64,000 nucleotides of DNA from Weissella confusa. GTDB lineage: Bacteria > Bacillota > Bacilli > Lactobacillales > Lactobacillaceae. The position numbers were made by a program, and so were the translations under genes. Each line of letters begins with the position of its first letter. The stretch's first letter is position 1. The stretch covers positions 97,099-161,098 of the forward strand of contig JQAY01000006.1 of assembly GCA_001436895.1 (NCBI GenBank), written 5' to 3'. A model generated the notes under the pieces. It was given only the letters and a program-made list of their open reading frames with translations, was not told where the DNA came from and searched no databases. Shown here piece by piece: positions 8,164 through 17,590 of the stretch.

Positions 8164-8197
8164 AAAAACGCCGAGTCACTTTCGTGATTCGGCGTTT
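8164..8197 (-). terminator. terminator of the 34-aa gene
   Basis: Stem AAACGCCGAATCAC with GTGACTCGGCGTTT (minus orientation), ending in a T-run. Confidence 0.85.
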
Positions 8198-8210
8198 CAA
8201 GTTTAGCGAC

Positions 8211-8315
8211 TTAACGCTTCTTAGACTTCTTTGCGGGGCGATAGTCCGGATCCAGCTTCTGATACTCACGGACGGCGCGATCAATTTTCTTATTCAATAC
8301 ATTCATTCCAAACAT
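8211..8315 (-). CDS. hypothetical basic microprotein, 34 aa
   Basis: This small frame begins MFGMNVLNKKIDRAVREYQK and ends in the lysine-rich tail PAKKSKKR. An AAGGGGG ribosome binding site lies 7 bases before the ATG, with a consensus promoter, a perfect inverted repeat and a terminator around it, so it is a complete and probably well-expressed unit. An internal ATG at codon 4 is a possible alternative start. The basic character would suit an RNA-, ribosome- or membrane-associated peptide, but I recognise no family and assign no function. Confidence 0.7.
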   Translation of the reverse strand: MFGMNVLNKKIDRAVREYQKLDPDYRPAKKSKKR

Positions 8316-8342
8316 ACTGTAACCCCCTTTTGTTCTTTGTCA

Positions 8343-8363
8343 TTGTAAAGGAAACCTTTACAA
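8343..8363. promoter_or_regulatory. perfect inverted repeat in the leader of the 34-aa gene
   Basis: TTGTAAAGG and CCTTTACAA flank a central AAA. It lies 13-33 bases downstream of the -10 box and has no T-run, so an operator or mRNA hairpin is more likely than a terminator. Confidence 0.55.
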
Positions 8364-8375
8364 ATCTGTAATATT

Positions 8376-8404
8376 AATTTACTCCTAATATCGAACAATG
8401 TCAA
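8376..8404 (-). promoter_or_regulatory. promoter of the 34-aa gene
   Basis: On the minus strand: TTGACA (8404-8399), 17-base spacer, TAAATT (8381-8376). It begins just 7 bases beyond the amt stop codon. Confidence 0.75.
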
Positions 8405-8410
8405 CAGTCA

Positions 8411-9628
8411 TTAGCGTGTTGTTTGGATTTGCGTCACAATTGTTTCACCATGTTGCCACAAATCGACGCCGGTAGCCTCAGCCTTTTCGTTCACACGCAA
8501 TGGCGTTATCACGGCAACTACTTTCGCGATTACCCATGTCATGACAACTGATAAGATGATTGTCAACACAATTGCCGCTACTTGAATACCGAACAAATGC
8601 CAGCCACCGGCCAGCAAACCGCTTTGACCTGACAAGGCCTTGGTTGCAAAAATACCTGTAAACAAGCCACCAGCAACACCACCAACACCGTGCAATCCAA
8701 AGGCATCTAGTGTGTCATCATACCCCATTCGGTACTTGATAACCGTTGTTGCCACGTAAACGATCAAAGCCACAATCCCACCTGTGATAGCTGCGCCAAC
8801 CGGCTCAATGAATCCAGCGCCCGGCGTAATGGCAACCAAGCCTGCGATACCACCCGACACAGCACCCGATACCTTAACCTGCTTAAATACCAACAAATCA
8901 AACATCACCCACGTTAGCATCGCTGTCGCTGCCGCAATACTTGTGTTCAAGAATGCCAAGACCGCTACGCCGTTGGCTGCTAGCGCTGAACCAGAATTAA
9001 ACCCGAACCATCCGAACCACAACAAACCACCACCAATAACGATTGATAGCATGTTGTGTGCCGTTAGCTGGGTAACATGCTGACGCTTACCAATCAACAA
9101 CGCTAACACCAATCCTGAAACACCTGATGAAATGTGGACTACATCACCACCAGCAAAGTCAATGGCACCCATTTGAGCTAGCAATCCGCCACCCCAAACC
9201 ATGTGCGCCAACGGTACGTAAACCAACATCATCCAACCAATCAGGAACAACACGAACGCTTTAAAGTTCATGCGACCCACAACCGCTCCAGCAATGATTG
9301 CCATCGTAATCATCGGAAACATCCCCTGGAACAAAGCAAACGCACCATCCGGAATTGATAACCCGCGTGTGCTTTGCGTCATTGAAACCCCGTTCAAAAA
9401 GGCATGCTTCAAATCACCAATAATTGGTCCGGTACCACTAAACGTTAATGAGTAGCCAACTGTAAACCACAACACACCCCCAATGGCGATGGCAATTAAA
9501 ACCATGGCCAGCGTGTTAACGGTTGATCTAACGTCTGAAAACCCACCATAAAACAATGCCAGACCTGGCACCATTAGCCAAACTAACGCTGAACTCATTA
9601 ATACCCACGCTATATCCGATCCGCTCAT
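8411..9628 (-). CDS. amt: ammonium transporter (Amt/MEP/Rh family)
   Basis: This integral membrane channel of 405 residues has about 11 hydrophobic segments and imports ammonium/ammonia. Family marks include the LVWLMVPGLALFYGG start, the pore region 'DFAGGDVVHISSGVSGL' with the first pore His, 'WFGFNSGSAL', and the second conserved His in 'DAFGLHGVGGVAGG'. Start is chosen at ATG 9628 with GGAGG 7 bases upstream. No glnK (PII) gene follows. A perfect GlnR/TnrA-type box upstream indicates nitrogen control. Confidence 0.96.
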   Translation of the reverse strand: MSGSDIAWVLMSSALVWLMVPGLALFYGGFSDVRSTVNTLAMVLIAIAIGGVLWFTVGYSLTFSGTGPIIGDLKHAFLNGVSMTQSTRGLSIPDGAFALFQGMFPMITMAIIAGAVVGRMNFKAFVLFLIGWMMLVYVPLAHMVWGGGLLAQMGAIDFAGGDVVHISSGVSGLVLALLIGKRQHVTQLTAHNMLSIVIGGGLLWFGWFGFNSGSALAANGVAVLAFLNTSIAAATAMLTWVMFDLLVFKQVKVSGAVSGGIAGLVAITPGAGFIEPVGAAITGGIVALIVYVATTVIKYRMGYDDTLDAFGLHGVGGVAGGLFTGIFATKALSGQSGLLAGGWHLFGIQVAAIVLTIILSVVMTWVIAKVVAVITPLRVNEKAEATGVDLWQHGETIVTQIQTTR

Positions 9629-9707
9629 GTCGTCACCCTCCGTCTTTCTAATCGTTCCTTAACTTTACGATTAGTATAGGCGTGATTTTCGTTATCGGAG
9701 CAAACCT

Positions 9708-9724
9708 TGTTAGGAATGCTTACA
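9708..9724. promoter_or_regulatory. GlnR box upstream of amt
   Basis: TGTTAGGAATGCTTACA fits the consensus TGTNAN7TNACA exactly. It lies 80-96 bases before the amt ATG and upstream of a TATACT -10 box (about 9673-9678, minus). Confidence 0.8.
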
Positions 9725-9757
9725 TATTGTGGTATAGGCCAAATTCCCCTGTATACA

Positions 9758-9792
9758 CAAAAAGACTAGGTCTAAATAGACCTAGTCTTTTG
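9758..9792 (-). terminator. terminator after frr
   Basis: AAGACTAGGTCTA/TAGACCTAGTCTT stem flanked by T-runs. It ends the tsf-pyrH-frr operon and may work in both directions. Confidence 0.88.
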
Positions 9793-9812
9793 TTGAAGTG
9801 TTAAATACCTAA

Positions 9813-10370
9813 TTAGATAGTCAACAATTCCTTTTCCTTTTCAGCAGCAATGCTGTCGATGTTCTTCACCGCAGCGTCAGTTGCCTTTTGGATGTCATCT
9901 TCAAGCTTACGAGCTTCGTCTTCTGACATGTCACCGTTCTTCAATGCCTTCTTGGCATCGTCCATGGCGTCACGACGAACGTTACGAACTGCAACTTTAG
10001 CCTTTTCAGACTCACCCTTAACTTCCTTAGCCAATGACTTACGAGTTTCCTCAGTCAAGGCAGGAATTACCAAACGGATAACAGATCCGTCGTTGGCAGG
10101 CGTCAATCCAAGGTCAGAAGCAAAGATAGCTTGCTCAATGTCCTTCAAGATTGACTTGTCAAATGGTGTAATCAACAAAACGCGGGCTTCAGGCACCGTA
10201 ATTGATGCCAATTGGTTCAATGGTGTTTCAGCACCATAGTACTCAGCCGTAACGTTACGCAAGATTGATGGGTTTGCAACACCCGCACGGATGTTACCTA
10301 GCTCATGACGCAAAACGTCGGCAGCCTTGCCCATACGCTCATTTGCTGAATCAAGAATTGGGTTTGCCAT
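9813..10370 (-). CDS. frr: ribosome recycling factor
   Basis: RRF, together with EF-G, splits post-termination ribosomes. The 185-residue protein has the family's typical length and the C-terminal helix with '[16 protein letters not shown]'. The start lies one base beyond the pyrH stop, so the two are co-transcribed and probably translationally coupled. It is the last gene of the operon. Confidence 0.97.
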   Translation of the reverse strand: MANPILDSANERMGKAADVLRHELGNIRAGVANPSILRNVTAEYYGAETPLNQLASITVPEARVLLITPFDKSILKDIEQAIFASDLGLTPANDGSVIRLVIPALTEETRKSLAKEVKGESEKAKVAVRNVRRDAMDDAKKALKNGDMSEDEARKLEDDIQKATDAAVKNIDSIAAEKEKELLTI

Positions 10371-10371
10371 G

Positions 10372-11106
<735 letters not shown>

Positions 11107-11117
11107 TCAGTTCCGGA

Positions 11118-11996
11118 TTAACCGATTTGTGCGGCAACTTCAGCAGCAAAGTCAACGTTAGCCTTTTCCATACCTTCACCAACTTCGTAGCGAACGAATG
11201 AAACAACCTTGCCACCCTTTGACTCAACAAACTTAGCAACAGTCTCCTTACCGTCACCCTTAACGAATGGTTGGTCAACCAATGAGATGTCAGCCAAGAA
11301 CTTGTTCAAACGACCTTCAACCATCTTTTCCTTGATGTTGTCAGGCTTTCCTTGCAAGTCTTCTGAGTTCATTTGAACTTCCTTCTCGTGTGCCAAGACA
11401 TCAGCAGGAACTTCTTCACGTGAAACGTATTGTGGTGCAATAGCTGCAACGTGCATAGCGATATCCTTTGCAGTCTCTTCGTCAGCACCGTCCAACAATA
11501 CTACAGATGAGATACGTCCACCCATGTGTGAGTAAGTTCCGAACTCTTGTCCTTCACCCTTTTCAACGATTTGGAAGCGACGCAAAGTGATCTTCTCACC
11601 AGTAACTTGCGTCGTGCGGATGATCATTTCGTTCAACGTAGCGTCTTCAGAAACTTGCAAAGCCAAAGCAGCTTCTACGTCAGCTGGCTTGAATTCAACG
11701 ATTGCGTTTGCAACAGCGTGCAACAAGTCGTTAAACTCAGCGTTACCAGCAACGAAGTCAGTTTGTGAGTTCAATTCGATGATTGCAGCAGCGTTGTCCT
11801 TAACGGCAACGTAAGTCATACCTTCGGCAGCAACGGCATCAGCCTTCTTAGCAGCCTTAGCCATTCCCTTTTCGCGCAATACGTCGATTGCCTTGTCCAT
11901 GTCACCGTCAGTCTCAACCAACGCCTTCTTGGCGTCCATCATTCCGACACCAGTCTTTTCACGCAATTCCTTAACTTGTGAAGCAGTAATAGCCAT
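11118..11996 (-). CDS. tsf: elongation factor Ts
   Basis: EF-Ts is the nucleotide exchange factor for EF-Tu. The 292-residue protein has the N-terminal UBA-like region ([19 protein letters not shown]) and the EF-Tu-contacting '[13 protein letters not shown]' motif, where the usual Arg/Lys of TDFVxRN is Gly. AAGGAG precedes the ATG. Unlike the usual arrangement, rpsB is not directly upstream: three unrelated genes intervene, and tsf has its own promoter. Confidence 0.97.
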   Translation of the reverse strand: MAITASQVKELREKTGVGMMDAKKALVETDGDMDKAIDVLREKGMAKAAKKADAVAAEGMTYVAVKDNAAAIIELNSQTDFVAGNAEFNDLLHAVANAIVEFKPADVEAALALQVSEDATLNEMIIRTTQVTGEKITLRRFQIVEKGEGQEFGTYSHMGGRISSVVLLDGADEETAKDIAMHVAAIAPQYVSREEVPADVLAHEKEVQMNSEDLQGKPDNIKEKMVEGRLNKFLADISLVDQPFVKGDGKETVAKFVESKGGKVVSFVRYEVGEGMEKANVDFAAEVAAQIG

Positions 11997-12060
11997 TGTT
12001 ATGGTCTCCTTGTAAATGCTAAATCTTTATCTATAAAAGTATACATGATTTCTTAGGTTA

Positions 12061-12089
12061 TATCTAGTATACCAACATAGAACTTTCAA
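12061..12089 (-). promoter_or_regulatory. candidate tsf promoter
   Basis: On the minus strand: TTGAAA (12089-12084), 17-base spacer, TAGATA (12066-12061), about 65 bases before the tsf ATG. Confidence 0.6.
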
Positions 12090-12128
12090 AATTAAAAATG
12101 CTTAGACACATCTTCTACTTACAATACG

Positions 12129-12163
12129 AAAAAAGAGCTACATCTGCAAGCAGACATAACTCC
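12129..12163 (-). terminator. terminator of the LysM-CHAP gene
   Basis: GAGTTATGTCTGC pairs with GCAGATGTAGCTC (with G-U pairs), then T6 on the minus strand. This isolates tsf from upstream transcription. Confidence 0.8.
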
Positions 12164-12177
12164 ATTAGTACTTAATA

Positions 12178-13035
12178 TTAGTGGATGAACAATACACCGG
12201 CTGGTGAAATCGTACGTGATGACACAACGTATTCACCTTGTGCGTTCATTTCTGAAATCGTTACCATGCCACCGTTAACACCCGTCACAACGGCAACGTG
12301 ACCGTATGATGAGGCACCGGCTACACCTGGCATGAAGACAGCAACTGATCCAACGGTTGGGTTTGAATCAACCAAGCGACCTGCAGCGGCTGCACTGGCT
12401 GCCCATTGGTTAGCGTTTCCCCAGAAGTTACCAACCCATGACAACGTGTTCTTTACGTACCACGTGCATTGACCAGCGTAGTATGAGTTACCAGGTACGG
12501 CCGTCATGTCCGTGTTGTAGTTTGGTGTTTGGGCAACAGGCTCATCAGCCACTACTTCTTCGGCAACCGGTGCTTCAACGACAGGAGCTTCCACAACTGG
12601 TGCTTGTTCTACAACAGGCGCTTCAACTGGTGCAACCTCAGCAGCTGGTGCAGCTTCTGAAGCAACAACTGGCGCTTCTGAAGCAACTGCTGCATCAGCA
12701 GTCAACTTGATCTCTTGACCAACCAAAATGAAGTGCACGTCTGAGATGCCGTTAGCGGCAGCGATTTCGTCAGTCGTCAATTGAGTAGCTGATGCGATCG
12801 TTGACAATGTGTCACCAGCTTGCACAACGTAAGTCTCACCCGCAGCTTGCACAGCAGTTTGCACGTCTTCAACTGTCTTAGCACGCCATGATGACGTTGG
12901 TTGTGCTGACTCATCAGCTGATACTGACGTCGTCATTGCCATTGGTACCATTGCAACTGCAACAGTTGCCGCCATTGCGGCTACCCAGTTCTTACCTGCT
13001 TTGTACATCTTCTTGTGTGAATTAGCGTTTTGCAT
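12178..13035 (-). CDS. secreted LysM-CHAP peptidoglycan hydrolase
   Basis: This is a secreted cell-wall hydrolase of 285 residues. The signal peptide carries the KxYKxGKxW motif (KMYKAGKNW, residues 9-17) and probably ends at SVSA40. A LysM domain (about 67-111) binds glycan chains. A Pro/Val/Glu/Ala-rich linker (about 115-170) leads to a CHAP domain with catalytic Cys190 (YAGQCTWYV) and His246 (SSYGHVAVV). CHAP enzymes cut peptide stems or cross-bridges, typically during division. It resembles streptococcal GbpB/SsaA-type proteins. A long upstream region holds a possible WalR site. It lies inside the broken rpsB-tsf interval. Confidence 0.93.
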   Translation of the reverse strand: MQNANSHKKMYKAGKNWVAAMAATVAVAMVPMAMTTSVSADESAQPTSSWRAKTVEDVQTAVQAAGETYVVQAGDTLSTIASATQLTTDEIAAANGISDVHFILVGQEIKLTADAAVASEAPVVASEAAPAAEVAPVEAPVVEQAPVVEAPVVEAPVAEEVVADEPVAQTPNYNTDMTAVPGNSYYAGQCTWYVKNTLSWVGNFWGNANQWAASAAAAGRLVDSNPTVGSVAVFMPGVAGASSYGHVAVVTGVNGGMVTISEMNAQGEYVVSSRTISPAGVLFIH

Positions 13036-13145
13036 GATTAACTCCTCTTAATGTCGCTCGTGTAAAGCGTTTCTTCTTAGTTTCTGTATTTGTGTGTTGC
13101 TTTTTGTGATTAACTTAACAACAGGTATAAGATTACAGATGTTTC

Positions 13146-13162
13146 ATGACAGCGCAATAACA
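13146..13162 (-). promoter_or_regulatory. possible WalR-type site upstream of the LysM-CHAP gene
   Basis: On the minus strand: TGTTAT, 5 bases, TGTCAT, one mismatch from the WalR consensus TGTWAH-N5-TGTWAH. It lies about 110 bases before the start. WalR commonly controls wall hydrolases, which supports the context, but the match is short. Confidence 0.35.
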
Positions 13163-13348
13163 ACACCGCGACAACTTGTGATTCACACAATGTTCACAAT
13201 TCCAAAAACACTAAACAAGCATCCCCACTGACTTTCCAAACACGTCCTTTACATTTTTATTCACAATTTCCAAAATTCGATTACGTCGCATTCTCCACTT
13301 TTATGCACAAAAAGTGCGTTAAATGACAGCTATGTAACACGATTTCAG

Positions 13349-13380
13349 AAAAAAAGAGCGATTGCTTGTCGCAATCGCTC
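13349..13380 (-). terminator. terminator of the Ser-rich membrane-anchored protein gene
   Basis: GAGCGATTGC (13356-13365) pairs with GCAATCGCTC (13371-13380), followed by T7 on the minus strand. Confidence 0.9.
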
Positions 13381-13396
13381 CCTATCTTGATTTGTT

Positions 13397-13960
13397 TTAG
13401 TTAAAACTACCCGTCATTTGGTCCATGTGCGTCACTTGTCCAGTGGTTGCATCATAGCGGAACAATCCAGCCATGTTCGTTACTGATGGATCATTTGGAT
13501 TATCTACACGAGCTTCGACTTGGTAAACTGAGCCAGTGTTAGCCGTAATAAAGTACGTCACGTCTGAACTTAGGCCGCCATTAGCACGTTCGTAGGCAAT
13601 CACTGCATTAATCGCATCTTGTGAAGCATTCGCAGTTGATGGTGCAGTTTGCGCAGCAACTGCTGGTTGAGATGAAGAACTCTCAGCAGCAACCGTCTCT
13701 GAAGTTTCATTCTTCACTGAAGGTGTTGTTGCCGCTTCAGTTGAAACCGATGAACTGACTGATGATTCTGAGCTCACTGCAGATGTCGAGATTGAGCTTT
13801 TCTTGCTACTTGCAGATGAACTAGACTTGCTTGACTTTGATTGACTCACTTCTTCTTGTGTTGCATGACGTCCGTCGGCAACTGTACTCCAGGCCATTGC
13901 TCCTCCGAAGCCTAGCAGAAACACCAACGCCACCACGCCAATTACTTTTACACCCTTCAT
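13397..13960 (-). CDS. membrane-anchored Ser-rich protein, unknown function
   Basis: This 187-residue protein has one N-terminal membrane segment (about 5-25, VIGVVALVFLLGFGGAMAW), a long Ser-rich low-complexity linker (about 45-110) likely to cross the wall, and an extracellular domain of about 75 residues with 'VIAYERANGGLSSDVTYFI' and 'GLFRYDATTGQVTHMD'. The ATG at 13960 is preferred over an in-frame start 14 codons earlier because AAAGGGG lies 9 bases before it. I recognise no enzymatic motif. It lies in the rpsB-tsf interval beside a wall hydrolase, so an envelope role is likely. Confidence 0.75.
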   Translation of the reverse strand: MKGVKVIGVVALVFLLGFGGAMAWSTVADGRHATQEEVSQSKSSKSSSSASSKKSSISTSAVSSESSVSSSVSTEAATTPSVKNETSETVAAESSSSQPAVAAQTAPSTANASQDAINAVIAYERANGGLSSDVTYFITANTGSVYQVEARVDNPNDPSVTNMAGLFRYDATTGQVTHMDQMTGSFN

Positions 13961-14109
13961 TACGCCATCCCCTTTCAGCGACTTTTTTGATAACGTAATC
14001 ATAACACAGGTTACAATAATGTAACAGGAATATTTAAGTACGTTTCCATGAAGAAATTAATCACCAATACCTCCATATGCCAAGCCGAAATCAACTGACA
14101 GACATGCAA

Positions 14110-15378
14110 TTACATCGACTGGATTTGGCCAATGTTCTCAGTGCCGTCAATGTAGTTATATACAGTCGTAAGATTTTGGCTATCGATAAATTGATTATAT
14201 TCATCTACACTCAAATCTAGCTCATCCAGCAACATTGACACCCATTGGGTTGAAGAACCGTGACGAAAAACAAAATTCTCTCTCAACGAGGATGCCAACA
14301 GGAAGCGCAGCTTATTGAAATTCTGCTGCTGAACGTCATTCAACGACGCAGTAAACGGCTCAACCCAATCAAGCGAAGTCTGCTCCATGAGATGATCGAA
14401 TATCATACTGATGATATTGACAATAAAATCAGAAATTTGAATCAGAATATTGTCAGCGCTATCCCCATTTGATTCAATAAATTCGTAATTTGTTAATTTT
14501 TCCCCGTCAAGAGATAAACCACCCACCTTCTTTAACCAACGTTGAACCTCAACTTGTTTATCGAAGTTGCTAAAGCTATTAAGGAATAGCGTTGGATGAT
14601 CAATATACATGAAGTTGTATAACTCGTTAAAATCCGCTAAAAGATCAGGCGTGTTGTTCTGTAGAAGCACCCCATCATAGCGTTCGTCTTGTTCGATTGC
14701 CCGCAATAAAATCGTCAGCCCTTGATCTTGTTGGATTAGGTCTGGCTTAGAGGCAATCAAATCATAAAGTTCTGTGTAGCACGCTCTCGAATCAGGTACG
14801 TTTGGATAATCATGCCGTTGTAGGAAGTCAAGTCCTTCGTCCTTTAATTTGAAGAAAAACATTCGTAGTGCACTTTTTACGCTATCTCTAGCAAGTCGGT
14901 TCATCATCATTAACGCAATTGCGACATCATGCGTATTTCCGATAAATGAATCAACAATGTCCACTAATCCATAGTAAAGATTGTCAGCATAATAATAATG
15001 CACAGAAATCTTATTTTGAATTAGGAAGTCCATCAAGATGCCGAATGATGACTTTGATAACAACGTTTCAAAGTTCTTAGCACCATTCAAAAAGTGCTTA
15101 GATTTAAATTCTTTAATATGAGTCTGTGGATTAGTTGAACGCATTCTTTGTTGAAAAGATTGGTATTCAACCTCGGAAAGGCGATTTTCTTGTTTGAAAA
15201 CAACACCACCTAGGATAAAGAATTTGTTGAATCTGTTGAAATCATCTCGGCCCTTTGAAACAGTAGATTTACCAACATTGTTGGTTTCGTCATGGTAGAA
15301 AGTATAGACTTCGTCCAATCCAACCATGTTATTTAGATAAATGTTCTCTCGCCTTACGTCTGATAATTCAAATGTCAT
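14110..15378 (-). CDS. DUF3800 domain-containing protein
   Basis: The 422-residue soluble protein has the DUF3800 N-terminal motif around residues 26-33 (TFYHDETNN) and a following 'FILGGVVF' strand. This family is predicted to have an RNase H-like fold with conserved acidic residues, is often found near mobile elements and defence genes, and has no settled activity. The gene is visibly more AT-rich than tsf and rpsB, suggesting acquisition. A GAGAGGTGG ribosome binding site lies upstream. It sits between the rpsB terminator and the Ser-rich protein gene, interrupting a normally conserved operon. Confidence 0.7.
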   Translation of the reverse strand: MTFELSDVRRENIYLNNMVGLDEVYTFYHDETNNVGKSTVSKGRDDFNRFNKFFILGGVVFKQENRLSEVEYQSFQQRMRSTNPQTHIKEFKSKHFLNGAKNFETLLSKSSFGILMDFLIQNKISVHYYYADNLYYGLVDIVDSFIGNTHDVAIALMMMNRLARDSVKSALRMFFFKLKDEGLDFLQRHDYPNVPDSRACYTELYDLIASKPDLIQQDQGLTILLRAIEQDERYDGVLLQNNTPDLLADFNELYNFMYIDHPTLFLNSFSNFDKQVEVQRWLKKVGGLSLDGEKLTNYEFIESNGDSADNILIQISDFIVNIISMIFDHLMEQTSLDWVEPFTASLNDVQQQNFNKLRFLLASSLRENFVFRHGSSTQWVSMLLDELDLSVDEYNQFIDSQNLTTVYNYIDGTENIGQIQSM

Positions 15379-15481
15379 TTTCGAATTTCCACCTCTCTAC
15401 AACTACCTTAATTGTAATCTTTATAACAATTAAATTTTCTTTGGCCATAACTACTCTCCCTACATAACCTCATTACTAAAT

Positions 15482-15520
15482 AAAAGCACCCGCTAAAAAT
15501 TAATTTAGCGGGTGCTTTTT
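15482..15520 (-). terminator. rpsB terminator
   Basis: AAAAGCACCCGCTAAA pairs with TTTAGCGGGTGCTTTT. It ends rpsB transcription before the inserted genes. Confidence 0.92.
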
Positions 15521-15537
15521 AACCGATTAAAATCGAA

Positions 15538-16314
15538 TTAGTTGTTACCTTCAACGATTTCAGTCAATTCTTCGATTGAAGCTGCCTTGTCAGCACCTTC
15601 AGCTGCGAAGTCATCTGCAGAAACTGCGTCTTCACCTTGGTTACCCTCGATGATAGCGTCAGCCATCTTAGCAGTGATCAAGCGAACGGCACGGATAGCG
15701 TCGTCGTTTGATGGAATCTTCACATCGATTTGGTCAGGGTCGGCGTTCGTGTCAACCATAGCCACGATAGGAATGTTCAACTTGTGTGCTTCTTGCACAG
15801 CCAATTGCTCCTTGTGAGGATCAACGATGAACAACAAGTCAGGAATCTTAGGCATATCTGCGATACCACCCAAGAACTTCTCCAACTTCTCGCGTTGCTT
15901 GTTCAACAAAGCAACTTCTTTCTTTGGCAAACGATCGAAAGTTCCATCTTCTGCCATTGCGCGCAATTCCTTCAAGCGTGCAACACGCTTTTGGATCGTT
16001 GACCAGTTAGTCAACGTTCCACCCAACCAACGGTGGTTTACGAAGTACATGTTTGCACGAGTTGCTTCTTCAGCAATTGCATCTTGAGCTTGCTTCTTAG
16101 TACCAACGAACAAAACCGTAGCACCGTTAGCAGCTGCGTCGCGAACGTAGTTGTAAGCTTGGTCAACCAACTTCACCGTCTTTTGCAAGTCGATGATGTA
16201 AATTCCGTTACGCTCCGTAAAGATGTATTCTGACATCTTTGGGTTCCAACGACGAGTTTGGTGTCCGAAGTGAACACCAGCTTCAAGCAATTGCTTCATT
16301 GAGATAACTGCCAT
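15538..16314 (-). CDS. rpsB: 30S ribosomal protein S2
   Basis: S2 is a component of the small-subunit body. The 258 residues begin [20 protein letters not shown] and include the conserved '[12 protein letters not shown]' segment. The ATG at 16314 is chosen over a longer in-frame extension because GGAGG lies 9 bases upstream and S2 proteins start here. The 65-base leader contains a GC-rich hairpin (CCGC/GCGG near 16357-16373), a possible autogenous control site. In Firmicutes rpsB is normally followed by tsf; here a strong terminator follows instead. Confidence 0.98.
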   Translation of the reverse strand: MAVISMKQLLEAGVHFGHQTRRWNPKMSEYIFTERNGIYIIDLQKTVKLVDQAYNYVRDAAANGATVLFVGTKKQAQDAIAEEATRANMYFVNHRWLGGTLTNWSTIQKRVARLKELRAMAEDGTFDRLPKKEVALLNKQREKLEKFLGGIADMPKIPDLLFIVDPHKEQLAVQEAHKLNIPIVAMVDTNADPDQIDVKIPSNDDAIRAVRLITAKMADAIIEGNQGEDAVSADDFAAEGADKAASIEELTEIVEGNN

Positions 16315-16417
16315 GAGTATCTGCCTCCAAATGTTTTTCCACCTAGCCTCGCATGTAATTCCGCGACCCTTTGCGGGCACACCGTAGAACTATTGAGAAC
16401 TAGTGAGTAATTTTTTA

Positions 16418-16430
16418 TGGTCTAAGACCA
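16418..16430. promoter_or_regulatory. palindrome upstream of rpsB
   Basis: TGGTCTAAGACCA is a perfect inverted repeat around a central A, about 105-115 bases before the rpsB start. It could be an operator or an mRNA hairpin. No regulator can be assigned. Confidence 0.35.
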
Positions 16431-16469
16431 AGAACAAATGATACATGATTTTGGGTAAGTAGTCAACTG

Positions 16470-16760
16470 CTAATCCCGTTTTGCTGGCTCGAAATCCGTC
16501 ACACCACGTTCTTTTAAAAACGCCACCTTATCAATACGCTTCAATTTCTTAAAAGCTGCTTCAGCTTTCAGCGCGTCTGACTTATTATCAAATGCCTCGG
16601 CGTACAACAACTTCAAGGGGTGGCGACTAGCCGGCCGCGTGTACTTGGCCCCCTTACCTGCCTCATGTGTTGCGAAGCGCTTACCAACATCATCCGTAAA
16701 GCCACCATAAAAGGTGTTATCAGCAGTCAACAACACATACATATAGTACGGTTTAGTCAT
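16470..16760 (-). CDS. GIY-YIG nuclease family protein (YazA/YhbQ-like)
   Basis: This small 96-residue single-domain protein has the GIY-YIG-type core '[20 protein letters not shown]', where YVL and YGG replace the classical GIY and YIG, then '[15 protein letters not shown]' and '[13 protein letters not shown]'. Stand-alone members are widespread; some have DNA- or RNA-cleaving activity, but the cellular role is unclear. Start is taken at ATG 16760, which overlaps the end of the upstream methyltransferase gene by 8 bases, as these two genes commonly do in Firmicutes. Confidence 0.88.
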   Translation of the reverse strand: MTKPYYMYVLLTADNTFYGGFTDDVGKRFATHEAGKGAKYTRPASRHPLKLLYAEAFDNKSDALKAEAAFKKLKRIDKVAFLKERGVTDFEPAKRD

Positions 16761-17514
16761 TACTCTTGCCTTCGTAAATATCCCAAACAGCCTTCGTGTA
16801 CGTATCATCATCATTGTGCGTCACAATTGGTGGCAAAATAGTTGCACCTGTTAGTGCGCCGTCTTTAATCGCATCAATCAACAAGACGTTGGCTGGTTCA
16901 CCAGCTTTTGGATACACAAATTGAATACGCTTAGGTGCCAAATGATTCTTCTGCAATGACTCAAGAATTTCAAACAAGCGATCTGGTCGGTGCACCATGA
17001 AAAAGTGCGCCTTGTTCTTCAATAACTTCTTGGCCGTGTACGTCACAAGGTCCAAATCGGCCTTAATTTCGTGACGCGCAATTGCATAGTGCTCATCTTC
17101 GTGCATCACCGTGTTTTCGTTATCAACTGTAAAATATGGCGGGTTTGATACAACCATATCGGCTGAACCTGGGCGAATATCGTCGAAAATATCACGCATA
17201 TCTTTATTGATAATCGTAATCTTGTCCGTCAAATCATTCATTTGCACTGAACGCGTCGCCATATCGGCCAAACGCTCCTGAATTTCAACCCCAACGATTT
17301 GGCCAGTCACCTTGTGGGCCATAAACAATGACACCGCACCGTTACCAGCACCTAGGTCAACATTCAAGCCACGCCCATTTTTACGAGGTTGGGCAAAGTT
17401 CGCCAACAAAACGGCGTCTAATGAAAAGGAAAAGACTTCCTTGCTCTGAATAATATGTACTTCATCGTTATAAAGCATGTCGACCCGCTCGTCGGGTAAT
17501 AGTTTCACGTCCAT
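16753..17514 (-). CDS. trmN6: tRNA1(Val) (adenine37-N6)-methyltransferase family protein
   Basis: This class I SAM-dependent methyltransferase of 253 residues has the SAM loop '[15 protein letters not shown]' and the catalytic NPPY motif typical of N6-adenine methyltransferases (SNPPYF). It belongs to the TrmN6/YfiC family, which modifies A37 of tRNA-Val; assignment rests on family resemblance and on coupling to the YazA-like gene. AGGAG precedes the ATG. It is divergent from plsC across a 76-base gap. Confidence 0.85.
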   Translation of the reverse strand: MDVKLLPDERVDMLYNDEVHIIQSKEVFSFSLDAVLLANFAQPRKNGRGLNVDLGAGNGAVSLFMAHKVTGQIVGVEIQERLADMATRSVQMNDLTDKITIINKDMRDIFDDIRPGSADMVVSNPPYFTVDNENTVMHEDEHYAIARHEIKADLDLVTYTAKKLLKNKAHFFMVHRPDRLFEILESLQKNHLAPKRIQFVYPKAGEPANVLLIDAIKDGALTGATILPPIVTHNDDDTYTKAVWDIYEGKSND

Positions 17515-17590
17515 TGTGTTCTCCTGTTAGTTTGCCAAGATTGCCTAACCTGTGGGATAATAAATCGTTATTATTAGGAGGATTAACCAA

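Noticed and set aside
8102..8284. 60-codon minus-strand frame
   Set aside because: Overlaps the better-supported 34-aa gene in another frame and runs through its terminator.
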